From assembly GCF_039521565.1 (NCBI RefSeq), contig NZ_BAAACP010000006.1:99013-163012 (forward strand): a DNA stretch of 64,000 nucleotides, in the 5' to 3' direction. Of this stretch, positions 16,120 through 25,234 are shown one piece after another (within the stretch, counting starts at the first letter, position 1; each line of letters opens with the position of its first letter). Made by a program: the position numbers and the translations under genes. The notes under the pieces are model-generated. The model was not told the origin of the DNA. It did not search any database and worked only from the letters and a program-made list of their open reading frames with translations. This stretch comes from Paraclostridium tenue (GTDB taxonomy: Bacteria > Bacillota > Clostridia > Peptostreptococcales > Peptostreptococcaceae).

Positions 16120-17353
16120 ATTCAAATTCCAAATTAAGAGATAAAAGTCTGTTTTTTAAGTCATCCATAACTTTAAGTTCATCAGATAAAGAATTAGCAT
16201 CATAAGTAACAGAAAATCTTAAAAAGTTACCACAATCATCCCAAGGAACTGTTGATATTAATGCATTTGAAAGTATATAAAGGCTAGCTTCCGCTGCATT
16301 TTTAAATCTTATTCCATCTTTAACGCCAATGGGTATTGGTACGTAAGAATAAAATCCGCCTTTAGGTTTATCAACTTTAAATCCAACTTGTCTTAAAACA
16401 TCGATTAAAAGATCAAATCGTCTTAAATATCTATCTTTATTTAACTCTATTAAATTAAAATTATTAAGAGCATAGGCTCCAGATTTTTGAATAGCCCTAA
16501 ATTGGCCAGAATCTGTATGACCTTTAACAGTGCGATATACCTTCATTGCTTTTTTAGATCCAACAACAAAAGCTAATCTCCATCCAGTCATATTAAAAGC
16601 TTTAGATAAAGAGTGAATTTCTATGCAAACATCTATAGATCCTTCTATACTTAGAATGCTAAGAGGTTTACAATCACCATAAGTCAAAGGCCCATAGGCT
16701 AAATCTGATATTATTAAAATATCATTATCTTTAGCAAATTTAACAGCATGTTCATAAAATTCTTTAGTTGCAACCTGACCAGTAGGGTTATTAGGATAAT
16801 TTAAATATAATAATTTGGCTCTTTTTTTTATTTCATTAGGGATATTATCTAAGTCTGGATAGAAATTATTTTCAGGACATAGAGGTAAGTTATAGGTTTC
16901 TCCACCTATATATTTTGAATATGTGCCAAGAACTTGATATGCAGGTGCTGGCATAAGGCATATATCTCCTGGATTTATAAAACAAAGTGGAAGCATAGCT
17001 AAAACTGGTTTTGAACCTATACCGTGTACTATATTTTCAGTAGTAATGTTTTTTACATTGTATACTTTTTCTAAATATTTACAAGCTGCTTCTTGAAATT
17101 CAATAATCCCATTATCTGAATAGAACCTATTCTCTGGTTTACCAGCTTCAATTGATAATATATCTACAAGGGATTTATGAGCCATTTTATCAGGTTCTCC
17201 TACACCCATATCAATAAGTTTTATATTTGGAAACTTAGATTGAACTTCTTTGGTTAGTTTTTTTACTTTTTCGAATTTATAAAGTTTATTATTATCTTCA
17301 AAAAATGATGGACCTCCAAGTCGATTAGAAACTTTGTTGTCTATAAAATCCAT
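16118..17353 (-). CDS. Class I/II PLP aminotransferase, LL-diaminopimelate aminotransferase-like
   Basis: 411 residues, fold type I. The PLP lysine is Lys251 in SLSKAFNMTGWRLAFVVGS; NYPNNPTGQ binds the cofactor, and VPWDDCGNFLRFSVTY gives the substrate carboxylate Arg. Length and motifs resemble the LL-diaminopimelate aminotransferases, which would make LL-DAP for lysine and peptidoglycan in one step; but the family is broad and I cannot separate DapL from other aminotransferases by eye. SD TTTGGAGG. It stands alone between the DEAD-box gene and the sporulation operon, with no lysine genes near it. Confidence 0.65.
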   Translation of the reverse strand: MDFIDNKVSNRLGGPSFFEDNNKLYKFEKVKKLTKEVQSKFPNIKLIDMGVGEPDKMAHKSLVDILSIEAGKPENRFYSDNGIIEFQEAACKYLEKVYNVKNITTENIVHGIGSKPVLAMLPLCFINPGDICLMPAPAYQVLGTYSKYIGGETYNLPLCPENNFYPDLDNIPNEIKKRAKLLYLNYPNNPTGQVATKEFYEHAVKFAKDNDILIISDLAYGPLTYGDCKPLSILSIEGSIDVCIEIHSLSKAFNMTGWRLAFVVGSKKAMKVYRTVKGHTDSGQFRAIQKSGAYALNNFNLIELNKDRYLRRFDLLIDVLRQVGFKVDKPKGGFYSYVPIPIGVKDGIRFKNAAEASLYILSNALISTVPWDDCGNFLRFSVTYDANSLSDELKVMDDLKNRLLSLNLEFE

Positions 17354-17444
17354 TATTATTCCTCCAAATTTAATTTAGTATACTACATAATATTTAAATA
17401 TGTAAATTTTTGATACAATAAAACAAAACTATTTAAATATTATT

Positions 17445-17472
17445 GAAGGATAATAATTTAATTTATAGAATT
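17445..17472 (+). promoter_or_regulatory. Sigma-H-type promoter of the spoIIA operon
   Basis: GAAGGATAA (17445-17453), an 11-base spacer and ATAGAAT (17465-17471) fit the sigma-H consensus RnAGGAwWW-N11-12-RnnGAAT. The spoIIA operon is a known sigma-H target in spore formers. Confidence 0.75.
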
Positions 17473-17514
17473 GAATACAAAGTATTATTTTTAAAACTGT
17501 TAGGAGGGGAACTA

Positions 17515-17871
17515 ATGATAAATTTTTCATTGGATAATAAAAACTTAAAAGTTGAGTTTCTAAGCAAAGAGTTAGATCATCATATATCAAACGAAGTAAG
17601 AGAAGAAATAGATTATATAATACAGGAAAAACAAATAAAAAATATAATTTTTGATTTTAAGAATATGAATTTTATGGATTCTTCAGGAATTGGAGTTGTA
17701 ATTGGAAGATATAAAAGAGTATCTAGTGAAGGTGGTAAAGTAGCTGTAATAAATATAAATCCAAGAGTAAAAAAGATTTTTGATTTATCAGGTATGAATA
17801 AGATTATAGAAATTCATAACACTTATGAAGATGCTTTAAGTTCTTTTTTAGGAGGCGTGGCAAATGAATAA
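17515..17871 (+). CDS. spoIIAA: Anti-sigma F factor antagonist SpoIIAA
   Basis: 118 residues from ATG 17515 behind AGGAGGGG; the frame is open upstream but the sigma-H promoter lies there, so 17515 is right. A STAS fold protein with FMDSSGIGVV, whose Ser57 is the site phosphorylated by SpoIIAB in Bacillus. In the dephosphorylated form it displaces sigma-F from SpoIIAB in the forespore. Overlaps spoIIAB by eight bases, the usual coupling that keeps the two proteins in fixed ratio. Confidence 0.93.
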   Translation: MINFSLDNKNLKVEFLSKELDHHISNEVREEIDYIIQEKQIKNIIFDFKNMNFMDSSGIGVVIGRYKRVSSEGGKVAVININPRVKKIFDLSGMNKIIEIHNTYEDALSSFLGGVANE

Positions 17872-18298
17872 TATTATGGAAGTTAAATTTTCAGCAAAAT
17901 CAGAAAATGAAAGTTTTGCAAGAGTAATAGTTGCATCTTTTGCATCTAAATTAGATCCCACATTAGATGAGATTGCAGATATAAAAACTGCTGTTTCAGA
18001 AGCTGTTACAAATTCAATAATACATGGATATGATGAAGATGAAAGTAAATTTGTTAATATAAGATGTGAAATAGAAGGCAAAACTATTACTATTTCAGTT
18101 GAAGATTTCGGAAATGGAATAGAAGATTTAGATATGGCAATGCAACCATTATATACATCTAAACCTGAATTAGAAAGATCTGGTATGGGATTTACTGTTA
18201 TGGAAAGTTTTATGGATAATATAGAAGTTTCCTCTAAAAAGGGAGAAGGAACTAAGGTAATTATGAAAAAGAAAATAGATTCATCTAATATAGAATAG
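17864..18298 (+). CDS. spoIIAB: Anti-sigma F factor and kinase SpoIIAB
   Basis: 144 residues of the GHKL ATPase fold: N-box EAVTNSIIHGY, G1 EDFGNGI and G2 ERSGMGFTVM. It binds sigma-F and keeps it silent, and phosphorylates SpoIIAA. The ATG at 17864 lies inside spoIIAA behind AGGAGGCG. Length is normal for the family. Confidence 0.94.
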   Translation: MNNIMEVKFSAKSENESFARVIVASFASKLDPTLDEIADIKTAVSEAVTNSIIHGYDEDESKFVNIRCEIEGKTITISVEDFGNGIEDLDMAMQPLYTSKPELERSGMGFTVMESFMDNIEVSSKKGEGTKVIMKKKIDSSNIE

Positions 18299-18308
18299 AG
18301 GTTTTATT

Positions 18309-19073
18309 ATGGGGATAACTACCAATAAAGAAGAAAGAAAGGGATTGCTTAGCCATGAAGAGACTTTAAGATTAATACAACTTGTGCAAAATGGAGATGA
18401 ACAAGCAAAAGAAATTCTAATAGAAAGTAATTTAGGATTGGTTAGAAGTGTTGTGTCTAAATTTTTAAATATAGGATATGACAGAGATGATTTATTTCAA
18501 TTAGGATCTATAGGACTTATAAAGTCTATATATAAATTTGATCCGAAGTTTAACGTGAAATTTTCTACATATGCGGTACCTATGATTTTAGGAGAAATAA
18601 AAAGGTACTTAAGAGATGATGGCATGATAAAGGTATCAAGATCTTTAAAACAAGTTGCAATAAAAGCTAAAACACAAACTGAAATTTTAACAAAAAAACT
18701 AGGTAGGGAACCTACAATAGATGAATTATCTAAGATAGTAGGTGTAGATAAAGAAGAGTTAGTTATGGCACTAGAATCTAATTTCGCTGTAGAGTATTTA
18801 CATGGGGTTATACATGAAGAAGAAGGGGCACCTATATGTTTAATTGATAAAATCAGTTTAAAAGGAGAAAATGAAGAACAAAAAGTTATAGATAACTTAT
18901 TACTAAAAGAGGTATTGGGAAAATTAGATAAAAGAGAAAGACAAATAATAATGCTTAGGTACTTTGAAGATAAAACACAAAGTGAAATAGGAGAATTGCT
19001 AAATATATCACAAGTTCAAGTTTCTAGAATAGAAAAAAAAGTATTATCAAAATTAAAATCATATATAGGATAA
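18309..19073 (+). CDS. sigF: RNA polymerase sporulation sigma factor F
   Basis: 254 residues. Region 2 (NLGLVRSVVSKF, YDRDDLFQLGSIGLIKSIYKFD) and region 4 (TQSEIGELLNISQVQVSRIEKK) are complete. It is the first forespore-specific sigma factor, held by SpoIIAB until asymmetric division. It is the third gene of the operon, 10 bases after spoIIAB, and ends in a terminator, so spoVA is a separate unit. Confidence 0.95.
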   Translation: MGITTNKEERKGLLSHEETLRLIQLVQNGDEQAKEILIESNLGLVRSVVSKFLNIGYDRDDLFQLGSIGLIKSIYKFDPKFNVKFSTYAVPMILGEIKRYLRDDGMIKVSRSLKQVAIKAKTQTEILTKKLGREPTIDELSKIVGVDKEELVMALESNFAVEYLHGVIHEEEGAPICLIDKISLKGENEEQKVIDNLLLKEVLGKLDKRERQIIMLRYFEDKTQSEIGELLNISQVQVSRIEKKVLSKLKSYIG

Positions 19074-19110
19074 ATAAACCCTTAAAATTTAGGGTTTATT
19101 TTTTTTATTT
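19072..19110 (+). terminator. Terminator of the spoIIA operon
   Basis: 11-bp stem with arms 19072-19082 and 19091-19101, followed by a long T tract to about 19106. Confidence 0.8.
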
Positions 19111-19157
19111 TGTTAAATAATAACATTATATAAAAGTATTTTATAGGAGGTTATAAA

Positions 19158-19595
19158 ATGGGCAAAAACTATAAAGAATATGTTGATAAAATAAGTCCAA
19201 AGCCTACATATGCTAAAAATTATATATTAGCATTTATAGTTGGAGGTATAATTTGTGTAATTGGGCAAGCTATAAATGATGCGTACATGAATTTTGGACT
19301 AGATAAACTTAAAGCAGCTGGAGCTACATCTATGACTTTAATTTTTATAGGAGCTCTTTTAACAGGAATTGGTATATATGATTTACTTGGAAAAAGAGCA
19401 GGAGCTGGATCGATTATACCTATAACTGGATTTGCAAACTCTATAGTATCTCCAGCTATGGAGTATAAAAGAGAAGGATATGTACTAGGAGTAGGAGCTA
19501 ACTTATTTAAAGTTGCTGGACCAGTGCTAGTATATGGTATAGGGTCTTCTGTTTTATGTGGTTTTATATACTATATAATTAACTTTTTTAAATAG
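19158..19595 (+). CDS. spoVAC: Stage V sporulation protein AC
   Basis: 145 residues with about four membrane helices (first near residues 22-42, FIVGGIICVIGQAI). Part of the SpoVA channel in the inner spore membrane that takes up dipicolinate during sporulation and lets it out at germination; SpoVAC itself can act as a mechanosensitive channel. SD AGGAGG. A CATTATA box at 19124-19130 resembles a sigma-G -10, expected for forespore expression, but I see no clear -35. First of three genes; spoVAA, AB and AF are absent, as in many clostridia. Confidence 0.93.
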   Translation: MGKNYKEYVDKISPKPTYAKNYILAFIVGGIICVIGQAINDAYMNFGLDKLKAAGATSMTLIFIGALLTGIGIYDLLGKRAGAGSIIPITGFANSIVSPAMEYKREGYVLGVGANLFKVAGPVLVYGIGSSVLCGFIYYIINFFK

Positions 19596-19610
19596 AAAGG
19601 GGTTATTTAA

Positions 19611-20624
19611 TTGGCTAAAAAGAGAATAGGAAGTAGGACTGTTAAATTAGAAAATGGACCTGTAATAATATCTACTTCATCCATAGTAGGGCCTAAAGAA
19701 GCTCAAGGACCATTAAAAGATTATTTCGATATAAAACTAGATGATGATTTATATGGAGAAAAGAGTTGGGAATTTGCAGAAAGTAAAATGGTTCAAACTG
19801 TTGTAGAACATGCCGTAAAAAAAGCTAATAAAACAATAAAAGATGTAAATTATATGGTAGCAGGAGATTTATTAAATCAACTTTTATCAACCTCATTTGC
19901 AGCTAGAGCAGTTAGTATACCTTTTTTAGGTGTATATGGAGCGTGTTCAACAATGGCACAATCACTATCTATTGGATCTATGTTAATTGATGGAGGATTT
20001 GCAGATTTAGTTGCAGCATCTACGTCAAGTCATTATTGTACAGCTGAAAGACAATTTAGATTTCCTTTAGAATTAGGAAATCAAAAACCTATGACTGCTC
20101 AATGGACAGTTACAGGATCCGGATGCTCTTTATTATCAAGTCAAGGAAATGGTCCAAAAGTAAAGTATATAACTATAGGAAAGGTAATAGATGAAGGTAT
20201 AACTGATGCAAATAATATGGGAGCAGCAATGGCTCCAGCAGCTGTAGATACTATATATTCTTACTTTAATGATACAAAAGATGATCCTAATAGCTTTGAT
20301 ATGATTGCTACTGGCGATTTAGGAAAGGTTGGTATGCAAATAGCTATAGATTTATTAAAAGAAAAAGGGATTGATATATCTAAGGTATATACTGATTGTG
20401 GAGTTGAAATATTTGATTTGGAAAATCAAGATGTTCACTGTGGCGGTAGTGGATGTGGATGTTCAGCATCTGTATTTAATGGATATATATATAAAATGTT
20501 AAAGGATAAAAAATTCAATAAAGTAATGTTAGTTTCAACTGGAGCATTATTGTCACCAACAAGTACATTGCAAAAAGAAAGTATACCGAGTGTAGCCCAT
20601 GCAGTAATAATAGCTAATGAATAA
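19611..20624 (+). CDS. spoVAD: Stage V sporulation protein AD
   Basis: 337 residues starting at TTG 19611 behind AAAGGGG. A thiolase-like fold protein without catalytic function that binds dipicolinic acid; the family marks VYGACSTMAQSL and VHCGGSGCGCSASV are visible. It is a soluble partner of the SpoVAC/E membrane parts. Fifteen bases after spoVAC. Its RBS (AAAGGGGTTATT) overlaps the sequence that could pair with the ACCCCTTT of the small RNAs. Confidence 0.94.
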   Translation: MAKKRIGSRTVKLENGPVIISTSSIVGPKEAQGPLKDYFDIKLDDDLYGEKSWEFAESKMVQTVVEHAVKKANKTIKDVNYMVAGDLLNQLLSTSFAARAVSIPFLGVYGACSTMAQSLSIGSMLIDGGFADLVAASTSSHYCTAERQFRFPLELGNQKPMTAQWTVTGSGCSLLSSQGNGPKVKYITIGKVIDEGITDANNMGAAMAPAAVDTIYSYFNDTKDDPNSFDMIATGDLGKVGMQIAIDLLKEKGIDISKVYTDCGVEIFDLENQDVHCGGSGCGCSASVFNGYIYKMLKDKKFNKVMLVSTGALLSPTSTLQKESIPSVAHAVIIANE

Positions 20625-20636
20625 GAGGTGTGTATT

Positions 20637-20999
20637 ATGATAATAGACTATATAAAAGTGTTTCTAGTAGGCGGGATTATATGTCTAATTGCACAAATAA
20701 TGATGGATTATTTTAAGTTACAGACGCCATATATAATGGTCACTTATGTAACTACTGGAGTAATTTTAAGTTTTCTAGGAATTTATGAACGTATAGTTGA
20801 TTTTGGAGCAGCAGGTGCAACTGTTCCTATAATTGGATTTGGATATTCACTATATAATGGCGTTATAAAAGCTATAGAACAAGATGGATTTATGGGAGTG
20901 TTTACAGGAGGAGTAACTGCTACAGCAGGAGGAATAGCAGCAGCTATATTCTTTGGTTATTTGATGGCTGTTATATTTACTCCAAAGGCAAAACCATAA
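20637..20999 (+). CDS. spoVAE: Stage V sporulation protein AE
   Basis: 120 residues from ATG 20637; the in-frame GTG at 20628 is part of the AGAGGTG SD. Membrane protein with about four helices, similar in sequence to SpoVAC (GGIICLIAQIMMDY, GAAGATVPIIGFGYS). It completes the minimal spoVACDE set used by clostridia for dipicolinate movement. Ended by a shared terminator with the PBP1A gene. Confidence 0.92.
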   Translation: MIIDYIKVFLVGGIICLIAQIMMDYFKLQTPYIMVTYVTTGVILSFLGIYERIVDFGAAGATVPIIGFGYSLYNGVIKAIEQDGFMGVFTGGVTATAGGIAAAIFFGYLMAVIFTPKAKP

Positions 21000-21042
21000 A
21001 AAAAAGAACTATATGATAAGAAATCATATAGTTCTTTTTTTT
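20998..21042. terminator. Bidirectional terminator between spoVAE and the PBP1A gene
   Basis: 20-bp stem, arms 20998-21017 and 21023-21042, A-run on one side and T-run on the other; also encodes the last codons of the PBP gene. Confidence 0.88.
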
Positions 21043-23776
21043 ATGCAGCCGGTGGAGATGGCTGAGTATTTGAAGCTGGTGGAGTTGAAGTAGTAGGTGG
21101 AGTTGGAGTAGTTGGTGAAGTTGGCTTAGTATTTGTAGCCGGTGGAGTTGGGGTAGTTTGACCTGTACCACCAGCACCATTATTTGTTGTGCCACCAGTA
21201 TTACCACTATTACCTTGGTTAGGAGCAGTATTATTATTACCTGAGTTAGGTGTGCTACTATTATTGTCACCAGTTGTATTATCTCCTGGATTTATATTTT
21301 CAGGAGTTTGATTATCTGCAGGCTTATTTTCTGCATTTTCATTATTATTTTCTGTAGAAGGTGTTTCTGGAACAGCTGGCTCAGAATGAACAGCATGTCT
21401 ACTTGGAGTATGTCCTTTTATAAAAGCAGCAGTTGCTGAGTTATAAGCACCTTTACTTACAATTTCACCATTTATTAAATTTATATTGAAAAATTCTATA
21501 TTTCTAGGCTTTTTAAAATCAGTAGCCTTAAGATTACCATGAACTTTTTTCATTACATTAGCCCATAGTTTTGCAGAAGTTGAACTTCCTTTTACAACAC
21601 CTCTACGAGGTACAATTTCTTTGGTTTTAGGAATAGTTCTATAGTCATCTCCTATGTAAGTAGATCCTACATAATAAGGTGTATATCCTACAAACCAAGC
21701 ATCTTTATTACCATTTGTAGTACCAGTTTTACCAGCAACAGGCATATCACCAAGACTAGCAGCACGACCTGTACCTTCTGTAATAACAGCTTTCATCATA
21801 TCTGTAAGAACATATGCAATTTCAGGTTCAACTACCTTATGTTCTGATGGTGTATTTTGTATTAATACTTGTCCATCGGAAGATTCAACAGTTGTAAATG
21901 TAATAGGTTCAACATAAATACCGCCATTTGCTAATGTACCATAAGCAGCAGCCATATCAAGAGGAGAAACTCCTTTTGTCATACCACCTAAAGTAAGGGC
22001 AGAGAATTTTCTATCAGCACCTCCAGGTCCATCCTTAAGATCTGATAAACCAAAATTCTTTAAGTAATCAAGCATAACATCTATTGAATCATTATATGAA
22101 TCACCAAGTGTTTCAGCTACTTTAACAGCTATTGTATTTGAAGACATAGCTAAAGCTTTACGCATTGTCATAGATCCAGAACCAGATGTTGTAGTTTTTG
22201 GATCCCATTTTCTATTTTCAGCGAATTTGTAACCACCACGTGTATCACTAAATACATCTGCTTGATTTTTACCGTTGTCAATAGCAGGTGTATAAACTGC
22301 TAATGGTTTTATAGTAGAACCAGGTTGATGAGGTGAAGTAGCACGATTTAAAACTTTTCTAGCTTTTATTTCTCTACCACCCATTAAAGATTTAATTTGT
22401 CCAGTTCTATAGTCTAAAATAACCATTGCAGCTTGGGGCTGAGGAACTCCATCTGGACCTATTATATGACCTGGGAAGTTATCCCTATTATTAAATTCAC
22501 TTTCTAGTTCTTTTTGCATATTTTTATCTATTGTAGTACGTATCTTTAAGCCCCCATTAAAGTATAGGTTATGAGCTTCAGCATCTGTGTACCCTTGAGC
22601 TATAAGACTTTTTATAACATCACCCTCTATAAGGTCTTCCACTGTAGAGGCTGGTTTTTTAGTTGGCTTAGGTAGTTTTATTTCTATTTTTTGAGCAACA
22701 GCTTTATCATGTTCTTCTTGAGTAAGATATCCAAGTTCTAACATTTTCATTAAAACTGTTTCTTGTCTTTTCTTAGATTCAGGGTTTAGTTCTACCTTTC
22801 TACAAACCATAGTACCGTCTTTTAATTGCTTGTAGTAATCATCATCAGGTAAAAGACCCCATTGATATAGTTTGTCTATCATATCAAGTTCAGTTCTATT
22901 AGGATCATCAAAATTATCATCCTTACTATTTACGTAGAACTTTAGTTTTTGTTCTAAATCTTTTTTAGTTTCAGTTCCATCTAGTTTGGTAGTTTGGTAT
23001 GCTGCATATTTATTTGGATTTTGAGTTATACCAACAATCATTGCAGCTTCAGCAGTTGTAAGATCTTTTGCGTGTTTATCAAAATATGCATTAGCAGCAG
23101 CTTCAACTCCTATTGCACCACTTCCAAAATAAGCACTATTTAAATAAAGTTCTAATATTTGCTCTTTTGTAAGGGTCTTATCCATTTCTAAAGCATAGTA
23201 TATATCTTTAATTTTACGAACTATAGAAACTTCTTTAGATGTTAATAAGTTCTTAGATACCTGCATAGGTATTGTACTTCCTCCAGGAGAAGAAGATGTT
23301 ATTAGGTTTGATACAGCAGCTCTAGCAAGTCCTTTAAAGTCTACACCATTATGATCATAAAATCTCTCATCTTCTATAGACACAAGTGCATGCTGAAGGT
23401 TTATGGGCATATCTTTTACAGAAATAGGAACTTTTTTATTATCTGTAGGAGGATTACCCATTAATGATCCATCGTTATATAAAAGTTCAGTTACTGTATC
23501 AACTTTTTTATCAAGTGTAGCTTTAGTTATTGGTTGTACATCTTTTAAAGCTACAAAAACTAATGCTGATGAGGCAGCAACCCCTAAAACTAGTGTAACT
23601 AAAAGTGTTACACCAATTGCTCTTAGTACTTTAAATTTATCTTTTTTATTAGAACCACTATTACTCTTTTTACTACTACTCTTAGTAGATTTTTTTGAGG
23701 AGTTAGTAGTCTTAGTACTAGAGGAACTAACTTTTTTTCTTCGAATTTTATTTTTGTTATTGTTGTCATTTACCAT
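21041..23776 (-). CDS. Class A penicillin-binding protein (PBP1A)
   Basis: 911 residues. A Lys/Ser-rich cytosolic tail (1-50), one membrane helix (about 52-75), glycosyltransferase GT51 domain with EDERFYDHNGVDFKG and a transpeptidase domain with the active serine in STIKP, SSN and KTGTTNG. It polymerises and cross-links peptidoglycan. The last 100 residues are low-complexity Asn, Gly, Thr and Pro (runs of TPTPP type), a flexible outside tail. SD AGGAGG. It is the only PBP in the window and has no division or shape genes beside it. Confidence 0.93.
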   Translation of the reverse strand: MVNDNNNKNKIRRKKVSSSSTKTTNSSKKSTKSSSKKSNSGSNKKDKFKVLRAIGVTLLVTLVLGVAASSALVFVALKDVQPITKATLDKKVDTVTELLYNDGSLMGNPPTDNKKVPISVKDMPINLQHALVSIEDERFYDHNGVDFKGLARAAVSNLITSSSPGGSTIPMQVSKNLLTSKEVSIVRKIKDIYYALEMDKTLTKEQILELYLNSAYFGSGAIGVEAAANAYFDKHAKDLTTAEAAMIVGITQNPNKYAAYQTTKLDGTETKKDLEQKLKFYVNSKDDNFDDPNRTELDMIDKLYQWGLLPDDDYYKQLKDGTMVCRKVELNPESKKRQETVLMKMLELGYLTQEEHDKAVAQKIEIKLPKPTKKPASTVEDLIEGDVIKSLIAQGYTDAEAHNLYFNGGLKIRTTIDKNMQKELESEFNNRDNFPGHIIGPDGVPQPQAAMVILDYRTGQIKSLMGGREIKARKVLNRATSPHQPGSTIKPLAVYTPAIDNGKNQADVFSDTRGGYKFAENRKWDPKTTTSGSGSMTMRKALAMSSNTIAVKVAETLGDSYNDSIDVMLDYLKNFGLSDLKDGPGGADRKFSALTLGGMTKGVSPLDMAAAYGTLANGGIYVEPITFTTVESSDGQVLIQNTPSEHKVVEPEIAYVLTDMMKAVITEGTGRAASLGDMPVAGKTGTTNGNKDAWFVGYTPYYVGSTYIGDDYRTIPKTKEIVPRRGVVKGSSTSAKLWANVMKKVHGNLKATDFKKPRNIEFFNINLINGEIVSKGAYNSATAAFIKGHTPSRHAVHSEPAVPETPSTENNNENAENKPADNQTPENINPGDNTTGDNNSSTPNSGNNNTAPNQGNSGNTGGTTNNGAGGTGQTTPTPPATNTKPTSPTTPTPPTTSTPPASNTQPSPPAA

Positions 23777-23894
23777 GAAATTAACCTCCTTACTATAAGA
23801 ATATATTATATCATATATGTAAATAGTTTTGTATTTTATAGATAAAAATGAATATTATGTAAATAATTAATTAACATAGTATAAGTACCATTAA

Positions 23895-23923
23895 TTGAAT
23901 TTAGTATTTAACTATGATACAAT
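23895..23923 (+). promoter_or_regulatory. Promoter of tyrS
   Basis: TTGAAT (23895-23900), 17-base spacer, TACAAT (23918-23923) with extended TGn. Only about 50 bases separate it from the ATG, leaving no room for a T-box. Confidence 0.7.
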
Positions 23924-23971
23924 ATTAATTATTTTTAACAAGTATAAAAAAAATATGTGTGAGGTGTACAT

Positions 23972-25192
23972 ATGATCGAAATAAATGAACAAATGAAAAT
24001 AATTAAAAAAGGTGTAGCTGAAATGATATCGGAAGAAGATATTATTAAAAAATTAGAAAAGTCAGCAAAAGAAAATAAGCCACTTACAATAAAATTAGGA
24101 TTAGACCCTTCAGCTCCAGACATACATTTAGGACATACTGTAGTATTAAGAAAGATGAAGGCATTTCAAGATTTAGGACATCAAGTAGTTATAATAATAG
24201 GTGATGCTACAGGAATGATAGGAGATCCAACAGGAAAATCAGCAGTTAGAAAACAATTATCACATGAACAAGTTTTAGAAAATGCAAAGACTTATCAAGA
24301 TCAAATATTTAAAATACTAGATAAAGAAAAAACTATAGTTAAGTTTAATAGTGAATGGTTACAAGCTATGAACTTTATGGATGTAGCAAATTTAGCATCT
24401 AAGTATACAGTAGCTAGAATGTTAGAAAGAGATGACTTTAAAAAGAGATTTGCATCAAATCAGTCAATATCAATACATGAGTTTTTCTATCCATTAATGC
24501 AAGGGTATGATTCAGTTGCAATAAAGGCTGATATTGAAATGGGCGGAACAGATCAAAAGTTTAATATATTAATGGGGAGAACGCTTCAAAAAGAATATGA
24601 CCAAGAACCTCAAGTTGCTTTATTAATGCCTATAATAGAAGGTACTGATGGAGTTAAAAAAATGAGTAAGTCATTAGGAAACTATATAGGAATAAGTGAA
24701 GAACCAAATGATATGTATGGTAAGACAATGTCTATTCCAGATGAACTTATAATAAGATATTTTGAATTAGTTACAGATGAACATCCAGATTCAATAGAAG
24801 CTATGAAATCAGATATGGAACAAGATAAAGTTAATCCGAGAGATTTAAAAATGAAATTAGCAAAAGAAGTAGTTAAATTATATCATGGAGAAGAAAAAGC
24901 TTTAGAAGCAGAACAATACTTTAAATCTGTATTCCAAAAAAGAAATATGCCAGATGATATAGCTGAAATGGAAGTATCTATAGAAGATTCTGAAGAAGGA
25001 TTATTCTTTATACCTAAAGTAGTTAGTGCATTAAAATTATCACCATCTACAAGTGAAGCTAGAAGACTATTAAAACAAGGTGGAATAAAGCTTAATGGTG
25101 AAAAATTAGAAGTTGATAAAGTAGCTTTAAAAGACGAAGATATAATACAAGTAGGAAAAAGAAAATTTGCAAAATTAATAATTAAGAAGTAA
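23972..25192 (+). CDS. tyrS: Tyrosyl-tRNA synthetase
   Basis: 406 residues, class Ic. The HIGH box is HLGH (52-55) in DPSAPDIHLGHTV, and KMSKS is near residue 231; an S4 RNA-binding domain (STSEARRLLKQGGIKLNGE) closes the protein. It charges tRNA-Tyr. The DPSAPDIHLGH form belongs to the second bacterial TyrRS type (TyrZ-like). No T-box leader is present, unlike many Firmicute synthetase genes. The 3' end meets a hairpin that overlaps the RBS of yunB. Confidence 0.95.
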   Translation: MIEINEQMKIIKKGVAEMISEEDIIKKLEKSAKENKPLTIKLGLDPSAPDIHLGHTVVLRKMKAFQDLGHQVVIIIGDATGMIGDPTGKSAVRKQLSHEQVLENAKTYQDQIFKILDKEKTIVKFNSEWLQAMNFMDVANLASKYTVARMLERDDFKKRFASNQSISIHEFFYPLMQGYDSVAIKADIEMGGTDQKFNILMGRTLQKEYDQEPQVALLMPIIEGTDGVKKMSKSLGNYIGISEEPNDMYGKTMSIPDELIIRYFELVTDEHPDSIEAMKSDMEQDKVNPRDLKMKLAKEVVKLYHGEEKALEAEQYFKSVFQKRNMPDDIAEMEVSIEDSEEGLFFIPKVVSALKLSPSTSEARRLLKQGGIKLNGEKLEVDKVALKDEDIIQVGKRKFAKLIIKK

Positions 25193-25194
25193 TT

Positions 25195-25233
25195 AAAAGC
25201 CTCCCTTACATAAAATATTAAGGGGGGCTTTTT
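25195..25233 (+). terminator. tyrS terminator whose 3' arm is the yunB SD
   Basis: Stem 25195-25208 with 25219-25232 (14 bp, one G-T), 10-base loop, then T to 25233. The AAGGGGGG of the 3' arm is the SD for the ATG at 25235, and the T-run is the spacer. The loop holds CATAAAAT (25209-25216), close to the sigma-E -10 pattern. Confidence 0.8.
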
Positions 25234-25234
25234 A

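Noticed and set aside
23777..23971. Possible T-box leader before tyrS (also looked for before hisS and aspS)
   Set aside because: The tyrS promoter leaves only about 50 bases before the ATG; no T-box sequence or antiterminator pair is seen. hisS overlaps hemZ and aspS follows hisS within 24 bases.
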